Assembly: GCA_903813345.2 (NCBI GenBank)
Contig: CAIIXF020000011.1
Span: forward strand, 18,585,754 to 18,649,753
Direction: 5' to 3'
Source of the DNA: Owenia fusiformis
Lineage: Eukaryota > Annelida > Polychaeta > Sabellida > Oweniidae
DNA: 64,000 bases
The position numbers and the translations under genes were made by a program. The first letter of the stretch is position 1, and the number at the start of each line of letters is the position of its first letter. Of this stretch, positions 23,201 through 34,254 are shown piece after piece. The notes beneath the pieces were generated by a model that did no database searches, was not told where the DNA came from, and saw only the letters and a list, made by a program, of their open reading frames with translations.

Positions 23201-26200
23201 TCCTAAAATTTAACAAAATAGTAAAAGTCAGAATTGTCTGTTACTGCACCATCGACTTTGATACAGACCTTCTTTACACTGCGTTTAGAGTTGGGGGAGG
23301 AGCGTACCCATCAAGTCCCTCTTCAGAAAAGGAGCTCTGTATCAAAACATAATCTTGAGGGTGCATATCACTGGCTGTTATGAATGCAAATGAATTAGGG
23401 TATCTTTAGAATGAAACACTTAAAATCTAAAATGCTTGTAGATAACTTACATGTTTGATTGTATATTACTGTGTTATTAAAATGGTATTGTCTCAAACTT
23501 TGTCAGGTTAATATGAAACACTAGAGCTTATTCTGACTAAAAACAGGACTGTTCTCTTTTATCACAAAAAGTGAAAATTGCTACCTTTTTTATATTTATA
23601 TTCACTTTTATCATTGAGGAGTGAAGAAAGTTGTCAATATAAGTAACTGGGAAAAAATTTCCAGCTTTTTTATTCTCAGGCATTTTCCCAAAAATCTAAA
23701 ATCATGACTAAGTTTGGTCATTGTCATTCAAAATATTTGATTAATTATTATATTATTATTATTTGAAAATTTCAAGGATGATTCTCAGTTTTCAACTGTA
23801 TGGGAAATATTTGCATCCTTGTATATTCATCCTCCGATCACAGGGCTTCAAAATCAAGAATATCTTCTTTCTTTTTACACCCTGCTATAAGCAGTTAATA
23901 TCCCCGATTAAGAACTCGCAATTTGATTTGCTGTCGCAACACTGCGACGGCAATCATGTATACGTCATCGGTGCATAATTGTATCACGTGACTCAGTTTA
24001 AGCGGACGCTTCCAAATTGGTTATAGCAGGGGGGAAGGAGGCATGGATTCTGTACACCTGCTTTGGAGGATGTGTATATTCCAATTGTGAAATTAGTAGA
24101 CATCCAATTACTCAAGGGGCGAGGAGGAAAATTCTCAATAAATGGTGTATAGTTGGTTTGGCAGTATTTTCAGTTAGGGGAGAGTCTTGGATGAAATTTC
24201 CACCTAGGTGATAGCTTTACAGAGTGGTAGGAAGTTCTTTTTTTTGAGGAGTTAGCCCCCCACCCCCCCAAAACACCCCACCCTGGATAAAAAATTGTTC
24301 ACACTAAATAACCTTAGATATTTTGATGTTTGTAAGTGACATACATAGATATTATATATATGAATAATTTGCAGTATTAATGATCCTGATTACTCGTAAA
24401 GAATTTGAATATCAGTACAAAGTGTGTACCCCAGGGGGCAAATTCGTGACTCATTTTCTTACTGTTTTGATTCTAACTTTTCAATTAGACACTGTAAGAG
24501 GTTGAAAAAATTCATGTGAAGTGCCCAATAGCAGGGTTAGTAAACCTGAAAGATGCAAAGCCATGGAAGAAGTAGGAGCTGAGAAAAAAATTGTTGATTT
24601 TTCGAAAAATTTGACATTTTTGACAACTGGATTTTGTGTATGACTATAGCTGACCCCTATAGTTTCTAGATCCATCCCTCTATGATGATATTTATGGTTT
24701 TATAGTGTGGAACTAAGATGTAAAACATAATTTAGATGGGTTTTAAGGAAGTTAAAGGTTTTAAACAAGTCCTAAATTTGAAAAATTGTAAATATAAGGT
24801 TTCCAATTTACGAATTCCAGGTATAGCCATGGCTGACCCCTATAGTTTCTAGATCCATCCATCTTTGATGATATTTATGTTTTCATAGTGTGAAACTAAG
24901 ATGTAAAACATAAATTAGATGGGTTTTAAGGAAGTTATAGGTTTTAAACAAGTCCAAAATTTGAAAAAGTGTAAATGCAAGGTTTCAAATTTACGAATTC
25001 CAGCTATAGCCATGGCTGACCCCTATAGTTTCTAGATCCATCCCTCTTTGATGATATTTATTGTTTTGTAGTATGTAACTAAAGATGTAAAACATAATTT
25101 AGATGGGTGTTAAGGAAGTTAATGATTTAAAACAAGTTCAAAATTTGAAAAATTGTAAATAAAAGGTTTCAAATTTACGAATTTTAGGTATAGCCATGGA
25201 TGACCCTTATGGCTTTTTCATCAATACTTCTATGATGAAACATATACTTTTAGAGTGTGAAACTAAGATGTAAAACATACCGAAGATGAATTTTAAGGAA
25301 GTTGAAGAATTTTAACAAGTGCAATATTTGAAAAATTGAGAAATATCAGGTCTCAAAGGAGCACGGAAAGTATCGCAACAGATTTCAGACAGTCATATGT
25401 TGGATTTTGTCTGTTTTCTGAGGATTTAAGCAGGTGCATATGATAGGCCATTGCATTACCTATGGGAAAAGAACTCTTAGAGATGATAAAATACTTTGGA
25501 ATTTGAGACAGCGAAGGTGAAAACAATCCACCCACATGTTTTTTGGGAAATGTCGTCCTGATTTTCAACCCCGTTCACCCCTGGTTTTTCAATTTTTGTT
25601 GCATCAATATGTTGCGTTTTGAGACATAGTCAACCATTAAAAGGATAAATTTCTTTTAGATAAAGCGGAAAACAATATTTTCCTGTTATTTTCCCATAGG
25701 GAAAACTCATGTGATCCATTGCTTTCAGCTTAATTTTGGTCACCCATATTTGATATCTTTAAAATCCCTGATGGAACGTATTTTTCATTTAAAGGGGTTA
25801 CCTGTATGTAAAAACACATATATTTATACATATACACATATATATTTATGCATGTGGGTGGGTTGTTTGCACCCTCCCTGTCTCAAAATAGAAATTATTT
25901 TATCATCTCTATGGGTGCTTTTCCTGGAGGAAATGCATTGGCCTAACATATGCACCTCCTCAAATCCTCAGAAAATAGCCAAAATCCAACATATGATTGC
26001 TGAAATCTGTTGCGATACTTTCAGTCGTCCTTTACGATTTCAGGTATAGCCCTGGATGTCCCTCTTTTTGAATGTATGACTTAGCTTAGAAATTAGATGT
26101 TGAAAATATTGTGGTCAGGTTTGATCCATGTTACATGTACAAGTATTGTTAAAAGAAAAATCATTAGAGTTGAGGACTTAACCCTTGAGTTCCTAAGGGG

Positions 26201-29200
26201 GTGAGAGGTTAATAAATCCCCCAGTAAGTGTAACTGCTCCTAGGGATATCGTATACAGTGTAGTAATTGATTGATTAAATGGATTATAACTAATTAATTA
26301 TTATTTGATGATATTTATTATGTGATATAGCATTTTTACTTTTTCACATCAACATGTTCGATGTAATGTTCTGCATTATCAAAATACATAAAGACATGGT
26401 TAATTAAAAGAAACATGTTATCTCTATATTTTGTTATGCCCCTTCTGTAATTAAGCAATGATCATCTCCTAATACAATATGTTGTTATGAATTATCAAAT
26501 TATAATCACTACACTCCCAATAAAACAATTTGTCATCAGGCAACAGTAATTATTTGGGAAAATAGGGATTATAAGGATCATACCCCTCCCCCCGGGCCTA
26601 GAAACTTCCGTTAGTGCAATGATATAAGGAACTCTAGGGTAAAAGGGTCTTGTCACATTAAAATCTTCATGTAGATCAAAAAAGTATATATGGTGATATG
26701 ATCAATATGTTTCAAACAAACAGACATTGTAGAAAATGTTTACATACTGACTTTGCAGATGACATTTTCTAGCACAGTTGAAGATTTTTTTCCTTTATTG
26801 AAATGATAGTCATAAAATTATAATATCAGTGTCATTTGATGCAAATTACTGCAGTCCCACATGTTCTGCTGAATGTAAAACAGAGTGAATAATTTTAAAA
26901 TCAACCTATTCAGGAGTGGAATTTAACAGGAGATTTCAGTTATCATTTTCACAGATATTTGAGTTCTCTCCAATAGTTCCACTTAAAACAATCTTGACAT
27001 CTGGCACACTTTTAGAATGCTGCTTTATTGAATTTCTTTGTAATCTTTGAAAATTTGTCTTATATTAGTTGGACAAAGGTATTCATATTTTTAGGTAATG
27101 GTGTAATTTCTTCTATGGATTAAAGTTCAATAGGGGAAGCATCCATTCTTCGCATTCTTTCAGAATCCTTTACTGATGGAGACAACTAGCTAGGAGTCTA
27201 ATATGAAATCTATTCTTTGGGCTCCTTTACTAGATTTGATGGAGTAGTCAAATATAGCTTTCCAAAACTCTCCAAATTTCAACATATAAGTTAATCTTCA
27301 TTTTCCCTTTGTCATAGCCATTGCATCAATCATGAAAGTGTTATCAATTTGTGGTATGGTTTCATCGATCTCCATTTCAAACCCCTTTCTAAGTTCTGAT
27401 TTTACAGGATAAGATAGATGATCATTGTCAAACGAACTGTTTGTATCCATATAAGATCATAGTTTACTCACACATTTCTAGGCAAGGTGTGTCCAATTCC
27501 AGCCAATTCAATATTCCATATAACTGCATTCCAATTTACTACTCTCATAAACCCAAGGTCAATTTTAGATTCTAGAGAAACTAATGAAACTAATGATCAT
27601 AGGGAATAGCATGCCAAGTGCTTGTATTTGAATTTATGTGAATTACTCATTTGGTAGACACCTTTATCAAATGTTAAAGTGTTGTTGATTTTCAAGTTGC
27701 ACAAGCACAGTGTCATAGGTGCTTTCTTTTCCTGACATAGTATAACATTGTGGTAAAAATTATCAAAGGCACCTAGTACAGTAGTTCTAGTTCATCATCT
27801 TGTATAAATGATATATCAGCAGTGAAACCTGTATATCCCAACATCTGACTATTGTGAACACCTACCAATCATCCCAACACCTGACTTATCTGAAAACCAA
27901 CCAATCTGAACACTTTTCCCCAGTTCAATTTTTCCTTCCTCCCATTGACTCCTATGTTTAAAAATTGAAATCTGAACACCTCTTAATTCGAACAGTCAAC
28001 ACTCATATTTGAAAAATCAACCTGTTTAACTTGAACTTTTTTTTACCAAATATCACATATTTCTTACAAAATTGCTCAAATATTGTCAGTTTAACACTGA
28101 ATTGTTATGATATCAAAACTTTTGAATTGGATTTTGTAATGCTATTAAGCTTTTTGGGTGGTCAGTATAAATATTATTAATATTTATTAATATTTTTCAT
28201 TGAGAATGCATTCATATTTCTTCAAAATCCAGAATATTGCAGATGTAAAAACCTCAAAATTCAAACACTTCTAATTTGAACGCTTTTAGCTGGTCCAAAT
28301 ACTATATCTAGTAGCATTCAGATTAGAAAGATTTTACTGTAGTTCATGACTTTTCACTCCATCTATATGCAGCAGACTAACTGCTGCAACAGGTATATAT
28401 TCTACACCTGGTCTCTAAGCTATGATATCACAGTTGTTACTATTATGTTCATAACCTTCGATTATCAGGGCTCATTCAAGGCTGTACCTGAATAACGTGA
28501 ATTTGAGACCAATTTTCGAGATCAATTTTTCAAATTTTGCACTTGTTTAAAACCTTGAACTTCCTTCAAACTCATCTTATGCATCTTTTACATTTTAGTT
28601 AAATACTCATATATATATCTCATCACTGAGGTATATCTATTCCATAAGGGTCATCTTTGGCTATACCTGAAATTCATGAATTTGAAAACTTACATTTTAC
28701 AATTCTTCAAATTTTTGACTTGTTTAAAACCTTAAACTTTCTTAAAATTCATTTTGGGTATGTTAAATCTTACTCCCACACTCTAAAACTGTATATTTAA
28801 TCATAGAGGTATGGATGTAAAAACCATAAGGGTCAGCCATGGCTATACCTGAAATTTGTAAATTTGAAACCTTATATTTACAATTTTTCAAATTTTGAAC
28901 TTGTTTAAAACCTTAAACTTCCTTAAAACCCATCTAAATTGTGTTTTACATATTAGTTCCATACAGCAATACCATAAGTATCACCATAGAGGGATGGATC
29001 TAGAAACTATAGGGGTCTGCCATGGCTCTACCTGGAATTCGTAAATTTGAAACCTTATATTTACAACTTTTCAAATTTTGGACTTGTTTAAAACCTTAAA
29101 CTTCCTTAAAACCCATCTTAATTATGTTTTACATCTTAGTTCCACACTATTAAACCATATATATCATCATAGAGGGATGGATCCAGGAACTATAGGGGTC

Positions 29201-31150
29201 AGCTATAGTCATACACAAAATCCAGCTGTCAAAAATGTCAAATTTTTCAAAAAATCAACAATTTTTTTCTCAGCTCCTACCTCTTCCACGGCTTTGCATC
29301 TTTCAGGGTTACTAACCCTGCTATTGGGCACTTCACATGAATTTTTCCAACCTCTTACAGTGTCTAGTTGAAAAGTTAGGATCAAAATAGTAAGGAAATG
29401 GGTGACGAATTTGCCCCCTGGGGTACACACTTTGTACTAATATTCAATTTTTTTAGGAGTAATCAGCATCAATTATACTGCAAATGATTCATATATATAA
29501 TATCTATGTATGTCACTTACAAACATCAAAATATCTAAGGTTATTTAGTGTGAACAATTTTTTTCCCCGGGGTGGGGTGTTTTTGTGGGGTAGGGGGCTA
29601 ACTCTTCAAAAAAAAGAACTTCCTACCACTCTGTGAAGCTATCACCTAGGTGGAAATTTCATACAAGACTCTCCCCTAACTGAAAATGCTGCCAAACCAA
29701 CTATACTCCATTTATTGAGAATTTCCCTCCTCGCCCCTAGAGTAAATGGAATGAAGTAGCATAACAATAAAACTGCTCTGAATACTAGGACCATCCAAAA
29801 GTGCTCAGATTTCCCAGTTCAAGGCTTTTTAACTTGATAATCTGTGTCATATTAAGAAATGGACCCAAAAAAAGCGTTCATATTGAGACGTGTTCAGTTT
29901 AGAGATGTGTTTGAATATACAGGTTTTACTTTACATTTTACATTTTTAATTTGAAGATGCATATTCAACAAATATGTGACATTTATTCTGCACCAGGCCT
30001 TGAAAGAAATGCATCTTGAAAGAAATACAGTTTTGTTTACAACATTCTAAGTATTTTGATCAAAAAGAAGTTTTAGTTATACATATCCATGAACTTTCAA
30101 GCTACAAGGGTCGTTCGAAAAGTTTTGCATGAGAAGAGATTTTATTATTTTTACATGAAATTTCTTACGGATATACAAGTATCACCTGTCTTACATTCAT
30201 ATCTGAAATTTCAAGACCATTCACAATGCACTTCTTGAGATATATTGACTTTAAAATGTGAACATTCAGTGTTCTTATCCGTTCTTATTGGTGCAGCGTT
30301 TCCAAAGAGTGTCCAGTCTGAAAGTGTCGGGGACATTTCGAAGCAAGCCAAATATGTTAGAGAATTTTGAAATAGCTGAAATGAGTACTAGTAAATCATT
30401 GCAATTGAAGTTTATTGAGCAAAAGTAAATATATATGCATTAAACTAGGCTATGGTAGAATTGCATCCTTCTGCAATGTTTGGGTGGTTTGGACAGCTCA
30501 GATACTATTTTTTCTGTAATGTGCAGTGTATTTATGTTATGCTTTGTGTGTTTCCAGAGACTGATGAATTTCTGGTTGAACTTGACGAAGACGTTGAAGG
30601 CATGCAGAGTACTATCTACTTCCTACAACAACAACTTAAAGACACTAAAGACAGAATTGTTGCCTTAGAGGCTGAAAACGTGAACCTTAGGCAACAACAA
30701 CAGCAGCAATCTTTGGGGACCACGGGGAGCACACATCAGCCCCGCCCTACGAACGTTTCACCGACACCTACAGCCCCATCCCCTGTTTCTATGGGGACTT
30801 CAGATTCACGGACTCCAATGCTAACTGACCCATCCCCTAGGTCTGCCTCTCCTATGTTGGCACGGACAGCTAATGGCATGCCTGTCGTCGTAAAACAAGA
30901 ACTGATGGAAACCGACGAGTTTCAAGATGAGTTGCCATCTGAGAACAACCAGGTAAAAAATCATATGACCCGAGATTTGACGATGAGGGATTCCACCTCG
31001 TGGAGCCCAAATAAGACCATATTAGGCAATGGTAAGGAACAAAGTACGTTGTCGTCAAATAATGAGACAAGAACAGAACAGACTACGGTGACTAACGGGC
31101 CTACTAACGGTCTGGATTCACAAATTGATCATGATATGCAGGGAGACTAA
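14205..31150 (+). CDS. WTAP: WTAP, regulatory subunit of the m6A methyltransferase complex (six coding exons)
   Basis: WTAP is the nuclear coiled-coil adaptor that recruits METTL3-METTL14 to pre-mRNA and affects splicing. Coding exons are 14205-14281, 14541-14599, 14765-14907, 15272-15450, 15768-15922 and 30558-31150, giving 1206 nt and 401 aa; human is 396 aa. Recognisable family blocks are SEEKLRQQQIEATRRENVLV, LRSMLLDPAINLMFQRMK, KLEQAQKDLAAWKFTPD, TGKRLMARCRMLLQENEDLG and VELDEDVEGMQSTIYFLQQQ. Residues ~40-240 are heptad-like coiled coil; the tail is Gln, Ser, Thr and Pro rich and disordered. The ATG follows an acceptor at 14182, implying a 5' UTR exon. The last intron, 14.6 kb, is packed with inverted-repeat elements. 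The final exon ends at a TAA with AATAAA at 31265. Confidence 0.96.
16930..17400 (+). repeat. Dispersed hairpin-ended repeat, copy 3, with extended body
   Basis: Starts with a hairpin, tgtcaccaccaaaaagtgg (then tgaca), followed by 'attgttatagtctc' and 'ggttggtgtttggcgtctg'. The body holds 'tgaccttcaatgacc' and 'aaggtcaaa' words shared with the element at 6450-7400. It is non-coding and lies in the large WTAP intron. Confidence 0.6.
17541..18080. mobile_element. 540 bp fold-back element with 5 bp target duplication
   Basis: Arms of about 260 bp are near-perfect inverted copies around a ~40 bp centre near 17810. The ends read CACTGCTACCCACCTAATTA and, inverted, CACTGCTACACACCTAATTA. The flanks are direct repeats, agtgt at 17536-17540 and 18081-18085. 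Each arm carries ATGGCGGAACTTCCTCCGG, which resembles the 5' end of a coding exon. No transposase. Confidence 0.88.
18587..22836. mobile_element. 4.2 kb element with about 0.53 kb inverted arms
   Basis: The left arm (about 18587-19120) and right arm (about 22300-22836) are inverted copies at high but imperfect identity. Shared words include atagacaggttccaatt, tttttgaggcattttttaga, gtggtcacgacactg and ccaggggtagggcactata. The interior has no long open frame but contains a second inverted repeat (20670-21282). It lies wholly inside the WTAP intron. The type is unknown. Confidence 0.8.
20670..21282. mobile_element. Inner inverted-repeat element nested in the 4.2 kb element
   Basis: 'aaaggaatattccttgc' at 20672 is mirrored by 'gcaaggaatattccttt' near 21262. 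Both arms (~210 bp) share 'gatggcagct/agctgccatc', 'ggaagtgatgtcatc' and 'tgagagttgatgac' words in inverted orientation. Its centre (~20976) is about 270 bp off the centre of the outer repeat, so it is a separate insertion rather than part of one palindrome. Confidence 0.75.
23038..23170 (+). repeat. Dispersed hairpin-ended short repeat, copy 4
   Basis: Begins with the hairpin atcaccaccacaagtggtga, then 'ggttggtgtttggtgttgg', and ends 'ggtggtgacattttgcatg' plus 'ttaatgccttg'. This is the most complete plus-oriented copy. Confidence 0.65.
24640..25350 (+). repeat. Tandem ~178 bp repeats in the left arm of the 5.6 kb element
   Basis: About four copies share 'gctgacccctatagtttcta', 'gatgtaaaacataattta' and 'caggtatagccatgg'. 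The same unit, inverted, makes up 28450-29215. Confidence 0.85.
25356..26032. mobile_element. Inverted-repeat element inserted in a 178 bp repeat unit
   Basis: 'gaaagtatcgcaacagattt' near 25364 is mirrored by 'aaatctgttgcgatactttc' near 26003. Arms of about 190 bp surround a centre containing an ACATAT-rich stretch near 25820. The broken 178 bp unit resumes at 'ttacgatttcaggtatagcc', so the insertion postdates the array. Confidence 0.75.
27823..28346. mobile_element. Tc1/mariner-pogo-like miniature element
   Basis: The left end is CAGTGAAACCTGTATA and the right end, inverted, is CTACAGTAAAATCTTTC. The interior repeats 'aacacctgac', 'tctgaacac' and 'ttcaaacacttc'. CAGTRAAACCT-type ends are typical of pogo/Tigger elements. 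It has no transposase. A related end occurs near 29885-29935. Confidence 0.5.
28450..29215 (-). repeat. Tandem ~178 bp repeats in the right arm of the 5.6 kb element
   Basis: About four inverted copies of the unit seen at 24640-25350, with 'gccatggctatacctgaaa' and 'cttgtttaaaaccttaaact' recurring. Identity between copies is high but not exact. Confidence 0.85.
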
Positions 31151-34100
31151 CCACACAGAAAAATATCCTATTTTCACTTTCAGAAATTTCTACAAGCTTG
31201 TCCATTTCATTCATTTGTGTCTATACATGTAGGATATGTTGTGTTGGGGTTCAATTCACCCAGAAATAAAGTTTCATTGTTTTTTGCTTGTACACACACA
31301 TGATAGGAATTAAATAGAAAAGCTTTAGCCAACTAAGAGATCCAAGTACATGTATATGACAATTCAAATTATTGCAGAAGATTGTGTGGATATACACAAA
31401 AATTGAGTGATGATTTATTATGGGTGGATACCTTCATTCATGATCAATTATGAACCCATTTTCCTCATTTTTTCTTGGCGCCAAAATGACCAGTGGAAAT
31501 TCTCAATGGTGGCACAAACTGAGGGCTCTGCATCAAAAGACAATCATCTTATTTAGTAAATCGTCACAGAGATCATGTTTTGTAATGCAAAATAGAGTAA
31601 AAGAGAGGAATTGTTGAGAAATGCAGTCAACAGGCATGAATTGTATACAAAGCTCAAAATACTTCATCCAGATTCCAGAGAAATTGCATAAGTAAACATG
31701 ATTCAAGTGGCGAAGCACACCAAGAATAACTGTCTGAATGAAGCCCTGGCACTTAAATTAAAAGACTGAAGTGTTCTTAAAGAGCAGAGTAAATCTATTT
31801 TATGTGATTGTAAATGTTTGTTAAAATGTAATTTAGTTAAATAGATGGCAGCACGGCAGTTTCATTTCTAAGGAACACAGCAGCAAAAAAATCATTATGT
31901 GTTTTATGTCAACGTACCATGTGGAGAGTGTCATTTGGGTGATACATGTTATAAAATTGTTTTTAAATATATTGCTTTCTAAAAGTAAACAGTGAAAGAT
32001 GCCATAATGGTTGAACAACAAAGGCAAAGGCACAACATAATAAATGTTAAACGAATAATATATGTCTGTTCTCCATAATATGTCCCATATCAAGCACAAC
32101 ATTCATACTTTCCTGTCATGTTTTCCTTTCATTTTGCTTGCACACACAAACAGTAGCACTTAAATCAATTAAAATGTATTAAGGTGGATTGACTGTAATG
32201 AGTACTCTGGTTTATTTATTAACTGAGAGCTTTTAAACATCTCTGCATATTTGATCAACTTTATCAAACTCTGTCTGTGGGCAAATCAAAATATTCTTTG
32301 ATTAATATCCCCTGAATGACACTGGGGCTTGTTTGTGTAAGACATGTAAGATGTTCATTTGCAAGCCTAAATGAAGCCAGATAACTTGTTATAGCAAATC
32401 TGCTAATTAAAACTACTACTTAATTTTAGAATTTTCTTGTGGATCAATGACATTTGTGAACTTTGAAATGTGATATTTTTTAAATATGAGACTTGTGCAA
32501 TCTGATACTTCTTTGCTCTCATCACTCTTTTGTTGAGGAATATGCATTGTTCAGCTGGAGACGTCGATTGTTGTTGCAGCCGAGTGGACATGACCCATTC
32601 TTCAACAAAGTATGAAAACAAAATGGAAGCACATGCCCTTAGTGTACATTCATGCATTGACTTTATCTGCACGCCAGTGGGGTAAAATATGTTACGTGAG
32701 TTCATAATAGGCATAATTACAAAGTAACTGTGTCCTCTACATCAGTAGGCAAAAGGCTAATAAGCCTTTTTAAAGCAGATATATAGTTTAACAGTGGTGA
32801 AACCTAAACATTTAGAATTAGCTCTATGTTTTGGTTACAACTCATTTTAAAATTGAACGGAAACTCCCCGGTTGGCCCATGTACCCCCTAGGAAGTTTCA
32901 TAGTGTTCATAGGTGTAGCGCTATTCTTCTAAGTAGTACGCCACCACCACAGGAACAAGAGTTGGCTGAATCAAAAAACAATCATTCAGGGGGGGTGTGG
33001 GAGTTCTCCCACAGGAAAATTTTGAAATTTGGCTGTATTTGGAGCGAATTTGCAACCATCTGGTACGCCTGTGCGTACCGGGTGCTACGCCCATGGTGTT
33101 GGATGAAGTGAGAAATGAAATCAACAGTGAATTAATCACACTTCAATGAAGCCTCTGAATCCTAGACATGTTTAATTTTTCTATTGTTTATTTTGAAAGT
33201 CAAACAATTCTTAGTAATTTAATTCACATTTTTGTTGTGGCTGGAATTCATATATTTCATTTTATAATGCTATAAATTGCTTATTTTTTATGTTTTGTAA
33301 AGCCATGTATTATGTTGCATTATACTGTCCTTCAGCAATTAACGACAGAATTTCAAAATTTGTTCGTTAAGATTAGTGGTGTAACATGAGCAGATCGGAA
33401 AATTTTGTAATTTACTTAAGTGACACATACATTAATCCTTTCCTGTGCTATGCATTTTATCCATTGGAATTTGTATTGAAATGCAAGAAACAACAATTTC
33501 AGGGTACCTTAGCAACCATAGATTTTGTTACACTTTCATATTTCATGAACTTTTGTTAAAAAGGGGCTGTATTCCCCAAATAATCCACAGAGTAGCAACC
33601 AAGTGTCACGAAGTTCAATATATTTGTTAAAGTAGCCCGAATGACACTTTTCATATGCCATCCTAATTTTCATTGTTGATCATAATTTTATCAAAAATAA
33701 AGAAAAACATAAAACGAAGTTATTTTTTTGTTTTTGTGTGTTCTTTTCCTCAGGTTTTGAACACAATAGATGGCACTGTTACTGCTATTCTGATTGAAAT
33801 ATGCCCAAAGGTTAATTGTATGTTTTGCAGAACCTTCGGGTAAAATGACTCAGTGGCAAGGCTTTTCTATTTCTCAATGGCAAAATGGCAGATATGTCAA
33901 CGCACAATAAAAATTCTATAAAATGCAAGAAGAAATATGAACATGGAAGTTTTAGGATGACCAAATTAGGCACTGCTAAACAGAGCATTAATTTTTAAGG
34001 GTCATAAAGTGTCCACAAATCGATATCACCTGACCCAGGTTAAATTGTCTTTATGATGTCATACTTAAGGTCGCATTGCAATTATAATGTCACACAGTAA

Positions 34101-34254
34101 GTCCCATTGCATTTGGTTGCATTGTACTTGTGGAATCATCCACTGGACCACATATATGGTCATATGTGATTGTATGCGACTCGTATGAGCCATCAACAAG
34201 GATCCTCTGGCATTGTGATGTCGTCAACAAAGCTTCACTCGGATTGTGATGTCC
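31151..34254. other. 3.1 kb between the convergent WTAP and PIH1D1 genes
   Basis: No coding exon could be supported. The WTAP 3' UTR with AATAAA at 31265 lies at the left, and the PIH1D1 3' UTR (minus strand) lies at the right. The rest is AT-rich and contains scattered poly-G/C tracts near 32990. Short open frames here do not resemble proteins. Confidence 0.6.
31265..31270 (+). terminator. Candidate WTAP polyadenylation signal
   Basis: AATAAA 115 bases after the WTAP stop codon. Later AATAAA words, such as one near 33695, could give a longer 3' UTR. Confidence 0.45.

Larger units (their letters stand above)
24109..29744. mobile_element. 5.6 kb element with about 1.2-1.3 kb inverted arms and internal 178 bp repeats
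   Basis: The ends read TACTCAAGGGGCGAGGAGG (left) and, inverted, TACTCTAGGGGCGAGGAGG (right), with aat on both outer flanks (24106-24108, 29745-29747). The arms run about 24109-25330 and 28450-29744 and share gtgtaccccagggggca, ttcatgtgaagtgcccaata and tgacccctatagtttctaga. The interior is non-coding and carries further insertions at 25356-26032 and 27823-28346. A 3 bp target duplication is possible but weak evidence. Confidence 0.82.

Noticed and set aside
23134-24211. Several 60-70 codon plus-strand frames in the WTAP intron
   Set aside because: They overlap repeat ends, lack family features and do not join by splice sites.
29078-29430. Frames at 29078-29371 and 29209-29430, similar to one at 24481-24675
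   Set aside because: They are the two inverted arms of the 5.6 kb element; similarity reflects repeat identity rather than a protein family.
30105-30160. Mariner-like end 'gggtcgttcgaaaagttttgc'
   Set aside because: No matching inverted end was found within the next kilobase; kept out of the feature list.
30452-30557. Extension of the last WTAP exon upstream to an ATG at 30452
   Set aside because: The upstream residues (MVELHPSAMFGWFG...) do not resemble WTAP, and the acceptor at 30557 joins in phase to exon 5.
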